DNA of 64,000 nt from JBFWYO01 sp050186335 (GTDB lineage: Bacteria > Pseudomonadota > Alphaproteobacteria > Bin65): positions 1-64,000 of the forward strand of contig JBFWYO010000001.1 in assembly GCA_050186335.1 (NCBI GenBank), in the 5' to 3' direction. This document shows positions 61,901-64,000 of this stretch, one piece after another. Numbering within the stretch: position 1 is the stretch's first letter; the number at the start of each line of letters is the position of its first letter. Both the position numbers and the translations under genes were made by a program. The notes under the pieces were generated by a model that did no database searches, had not been told where the DNA came from, and saw nothing but the letters and a program-made list of their open reading frames with translations.

Positions 61901-62704
61901 TCAGATCGCTCTCGGTTCCGCATCCAGCCGCACGGCAATGCCCTCCAGCGCCGGGGACATGGCGGTATAGCGCTGCATGACCAGCGGATCGTGGCCGGGC
62001 ACGATATAAGCCGGTTTGTCGGCCAGCGCGCGCAGCCTGGCGAATGCCGCTTTCATGTCGGCCAGATCGTAGACGATGGGATAAGGGCGGCCGCTTTCCA
62101 TATTTTCGTAGTAATGGCTAGCGTCGGATGCCAGCACGATCCAGCCGAGGCGCGTGAACACGCGCACAACTTGCAGGCCCATCGTGTGGCCGCCGACCAG
62201 ATGCAGCGACAAGCCGGGCGCAAGCTCGGCGTCGCCATCGTGAAACACCACACGGCCTTTATAGACTTCGCGCACCATGCCGATCACGTGATCGACAGCG
62301 AATGCGTGGTTGATTGCCGGCTGCACCATGTGCCGGCCGGTGGCGTAGCTCATCTCCTTGTCTTGCAGATGGAACCGCGCGCGCGGAAACTGTGCGAAGC
62401 CGCCGATGTGGTCGTAATGCAAATGCGTGACGATGACGTCCGCAACCGCGGCCGCGTCGACGCCGATCAGCGCCAAACCTTCGGCGGCGGTACGCAGCAA
62501 TTGGCGGTTGCGGGCCGCGGCATCGGTTGCGGTGAAGCCGGTATCGACCACCCAAATGCGCCCATCGCCTTTGATCGCCCAGACGAAATAATCCATGTCC
62601 ATCGGCCCGTCGTGCGGATCGCCGCCGACGAAATGATCCGCGCGCCGCGCCTGCCGATGGGCATAGCGCACGGCGTAAACCTCATGGGTCGTGGGCGTCG
62701 ACAA
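61901..62704 (-). CDS. N-acyl homoserine lactonase family metallo-beta-lactamase-fold hydrolase
   Basis: 267 residues. The zinc motif THLHYDHIGG (HxHxDH) is intact, with later His in VGGHTMG, Asp in LASDASHYYEN and a final His in IVPGHDP. Family members (AttM/AhlD-like) open the lactone ring of acyl-homoserine lactones, but many members act on other lactones. Substrate is not determined. It is divergent from the carboxymuconolactone decarboxylase-like gene (70-base gap), with which it may share a pathway. Confidence 0.8.
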   Translation of the reverse strand: MSTPTTHEVYAVRYAHRQARRADHFVGGDPHDGPMDMDYFVWAIKGDGRIWVVDTGFTATDAAARNRQLLRTAAEGLALIGVDAAAVADVIVTHLHYDHIGGFAQFPRARFHLQDKEMSYATGRHMVQPAINHAFAVDHVIGMVREVYKGRVVFHDGDAELAPGLSLHLVGGHTMGLQVVRVFTRLGWIVLASDASHYYENMESGRPYPIVYDLADMKAAFARLRALADKPAYIVPGHDPLVMQRYTAMSPALEGIAVRLDAEPRAI

Positions 62705-62774
62705 GATCGAACTCCGCTTGCGGCAGGCTTAGGCGGCGGGCCATCATGCCGCGCACAACCGTAGGAGAACGATC

Positions 62775-63170
62775 ATGCCGTCGCAACAGTACGAAACCGG
62801 CCTCAAGATCCGCAAGGAAGTCCTCGGCGCGGAGTATGTCGACAAAGCCATTGCCGGGGCCGACGCCTTCAACAAGGAATTCCAGAACCTGGTCACCGAA
62901 TATTGCTGGGGCGGCGTGTGGGGCAAGGGCGTGCTGACCAGGAAGCAGCACTCGATGAACAATCTGTGCATGCTCGCGGCGCTCAACCGGCCGCATGAAT
63001 TCAAGCTGCATTTCCGCGGCGCGCTCAAGAATGGCTGCTCGCTCGATGAGCTCAAGGAAACCCTGATCCAGATCGCGGTCTATTGCGGCGTGCCGGCCGG
63101 CGTCGACGCGTTCCGCATCGCGCGCGAAGTGCTCAAGGAAGAAGGGATCGACCCGGGCCCGGCGAAGTGA
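62775..63170 (+). CDS. Carboxymuconolactone decarboxylase family protein (PcaC-like)
   Basis: 131 residues, the small all-helical AhpD/CMD fold. QKLVTEYCWGGVWG-like N-terminal wording, KQHSMNNLCMLAALNRP and HFRGALKNGCSLDELKETLIQIAVYCGVPAG match PcaC relatives. Gamma-carboxymuconolactone decarboxylase acts in the protocatechuate branch of the beta-ketoadipate path; no other pca gene is seen in the window. GTAGGAG precedes ATG 62775, and its TGA overlaps the ATG of the next gene. Confidence 0.85.
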   Translation: MPSQQYETGLKIRKEVLGAEYVDKAIAGADAFNKEFQNLVTEYCWGGVWGKGVLTRKQHSMNNLCMLAALNRPHEFKLHFRGALKNGCSLDELKETLIQIAVYCGVPAGVDAFRIAREVLKEEGIDPGPAK

Positions 63171-64000
63171 TGGGAGACAGCGGGATGCCGGTCCACGGCT
63201 TCATCGGCCTGGGCAACATGGGCGCGCCCATGTCCGCCAATCTGGTCAAGGCCGGCTTTGCGCTGGTCGTGCACGATGCCGCCGGCACGCAAGCGCGCGC
63301 ACCCGCGGGGGCCGCGCTCGGCGCCTCGGCGGCCGACGTCGCGGCCAAGGCCGATACGATTTTCTTGAGCCTGCCGGACGGCAAGATCGTCCTTGCGGTG
63401 CTCGACCAGTTGCTTGGGTCCGGCGCCAGGCGCGCAAGGATCGTCGTCGATCTGTCGACGGTCGGGATCGAGGCCGCGCGCGAAGCGGAACGCCGGTGCG
63501 CGGCGGCCGGGTTGACCTATATCGATGCCCCGGTCAGCGGCGGCAGGGCGGGCGCCGTCGCCGCCAGCCTGGCGATCATGGCCGCCGGCCCGCGCGATGT
63601 GTTCGACGGTCTGCACAAGCCGTTCGCGGCGATGGCCAAGAACGTGTTCTATGTCGGTGCCGCCGCCGGCATGGGGCAGGCGCTCAAACTGTTGAACAAC
63701 TTCCTGTCCGCCACGGCGCTGGCGGCAACATCGGAAGCCTTCGCTTTCGGCCTCGCGGCCGGCCTCGATCTGAAAACCATGTACGAGGTCGTCAACGTCT
63801 CGACCGGGCGCAACACGGCCACCCTGGAGAAATTTCCGCAACGTATCGTCACGGAAAAATACGATTCGGGCTTCGCCACGGCACTGATGGCCAAGGACGT
63901 CGCCCTCTACGCCGAGAATGTCGGCCGAGCCGGCACGCGCAACGAGATTGGCGCGGTGATCAACGAAGCGTGGCAGGGTTTGAACGCGTCGCTGCCGGGC
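63170..64000 (+). CDS. NAD(P)-dependent beta-hydroxyacid dehydrogenase (3-hydroxyisobutyrate dehydrogenase family), partial
   Basis: 277 residues are seen before the window ends; the gene continues beyond 64000. GFIGLGNMGAPMSANL is the NAD loop, DAPVSGGRAGA is the family substrate motif and Lys in GMGQALKLLNN is the catalytic residue. Substrates in the family include 3-hydroxyisobutyrate, tartronate semialdehyde and 6-phosphogluconate relatives. ATG 63170 overlaps the PcaC-like stop, though ATG 63185, five residues in, starts closer to the conserved protein. Confidence 0.88.
   Translation, partial: MGDSGMPVHGFIGLGNMGAPMSANLVKAGFALVVHDAAGTQARAPAGAALGASAADVAAKADTIFLSLPDGKIVLAVLDQLLGSGARRARIVVDLSTVGIEAAREAERRCAAAGLTYIDAPVSGGRAGAVAASLAIMAAGPRDVFDGLHKPFAAMAKNVFYVGAAAGMGQALKLLNNFLSATALAATSEAFAFGLAAGLDLKTMYEVVNVSTGRNTATLEKFPQRIVTEKYDSGFATALMAKDVALYAENVGRAGTRNEIGAVINEAWQGLNASLPG

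Overview
The window reads as a chromosomal stretch of a GC-rich (about two thirds G+C by eye) alphaproteobacterium. Clade markers are a DivL-type pseudokinase with Tyr at the phospho-acceptor site, the short HprK form next to rapZ/EIIA/HPr, AddAB instead of RecBCD, the FYDLN-acid zinc-ribbon protein, the Hsp20-DUF1150 pair, a complex I NDUFA9-family gene and the rnd-kdsD-lptCAB-rpoN-hpf-ptsN block. A Rhodospirillales- or Hyphomicrobiales-like lineage is my inference; genus cannot be set from the sequence. I see no transposase, phage gene, CRISPR array or rRNA gene.

Layout. 1-6.2 kb: 3' end of a ChvG-type kinase, an AEC transporter and an SseB-like gene, a dispersed palindromic repeat, then a regulatory PTS (hprK, rapZ, a mannose-family EIIA, ptsH, ptsI) with no sugar permease. 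6.2-9.6 kb: ahcY with a MetF-like gene (methyl cycle) and a DUF6508 gene. 9.6-16.3 kb: divL, a small exported protein, a ferredoxin-NADP reductase, then tsaE-amgK-murU. 16.3-25.7 kb: addB-addA-trxA, convergent with accD-folC. 25.8-33.6 kb (minus strand): pyrF, an amine oxidase, an ornithine cyclodeaminase-like gene, lapA-like, ihfB, rpsA, cmk, aroA.

33.9-37.1 kb: zinc-ribbon protein, tRNA-Ala(GGC), a YgiD-like dioxygenase, hsp20-DUF1150 and an EthD-like protein. 37.2-44.6 kb (minus strand): ptsN, hpf, a frameshifted rpoN, lptB-lptA-lptC, kdsD, rnd, followed by tRNA-Leu(CAG). 45-57.7 kb: NDUFA9-like, uppP, a GST, gloA, a very AT-rich promoter region, gltD-GST-gltB, an unknown gene and ggt. 57.8-64 kb: a 7TM-DISM hybrid sensor kinase, a Bcr/CflA exporter, a lactonase-like hydrolase, a carboxymuconolactone decarboxylase-like gene and a truncated beta-hydroxyacid dehydrogenase.

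Genes that work together: the PTS phosphorelay (EI-HPr-EIIA, with HprK acting on HPr Ser and PtsN as the likely second EIIA), envelope assembly (Kdo synthesis, LPS transport, peptidoglycan recycling, UppP), double-strand break repair (AddAB), nitrogen assimilation (GltBD) beside several glutathione enzymes, and cell-cycle control (DivL, with a CtrA-like half-site just upstream). The most notable observations are the Tyr-for-His DivL, the single-base frame break in rpoN, a low-GC patch inside addA, and the roughly 28% G+C island with helically phased repeats in front of gltD.
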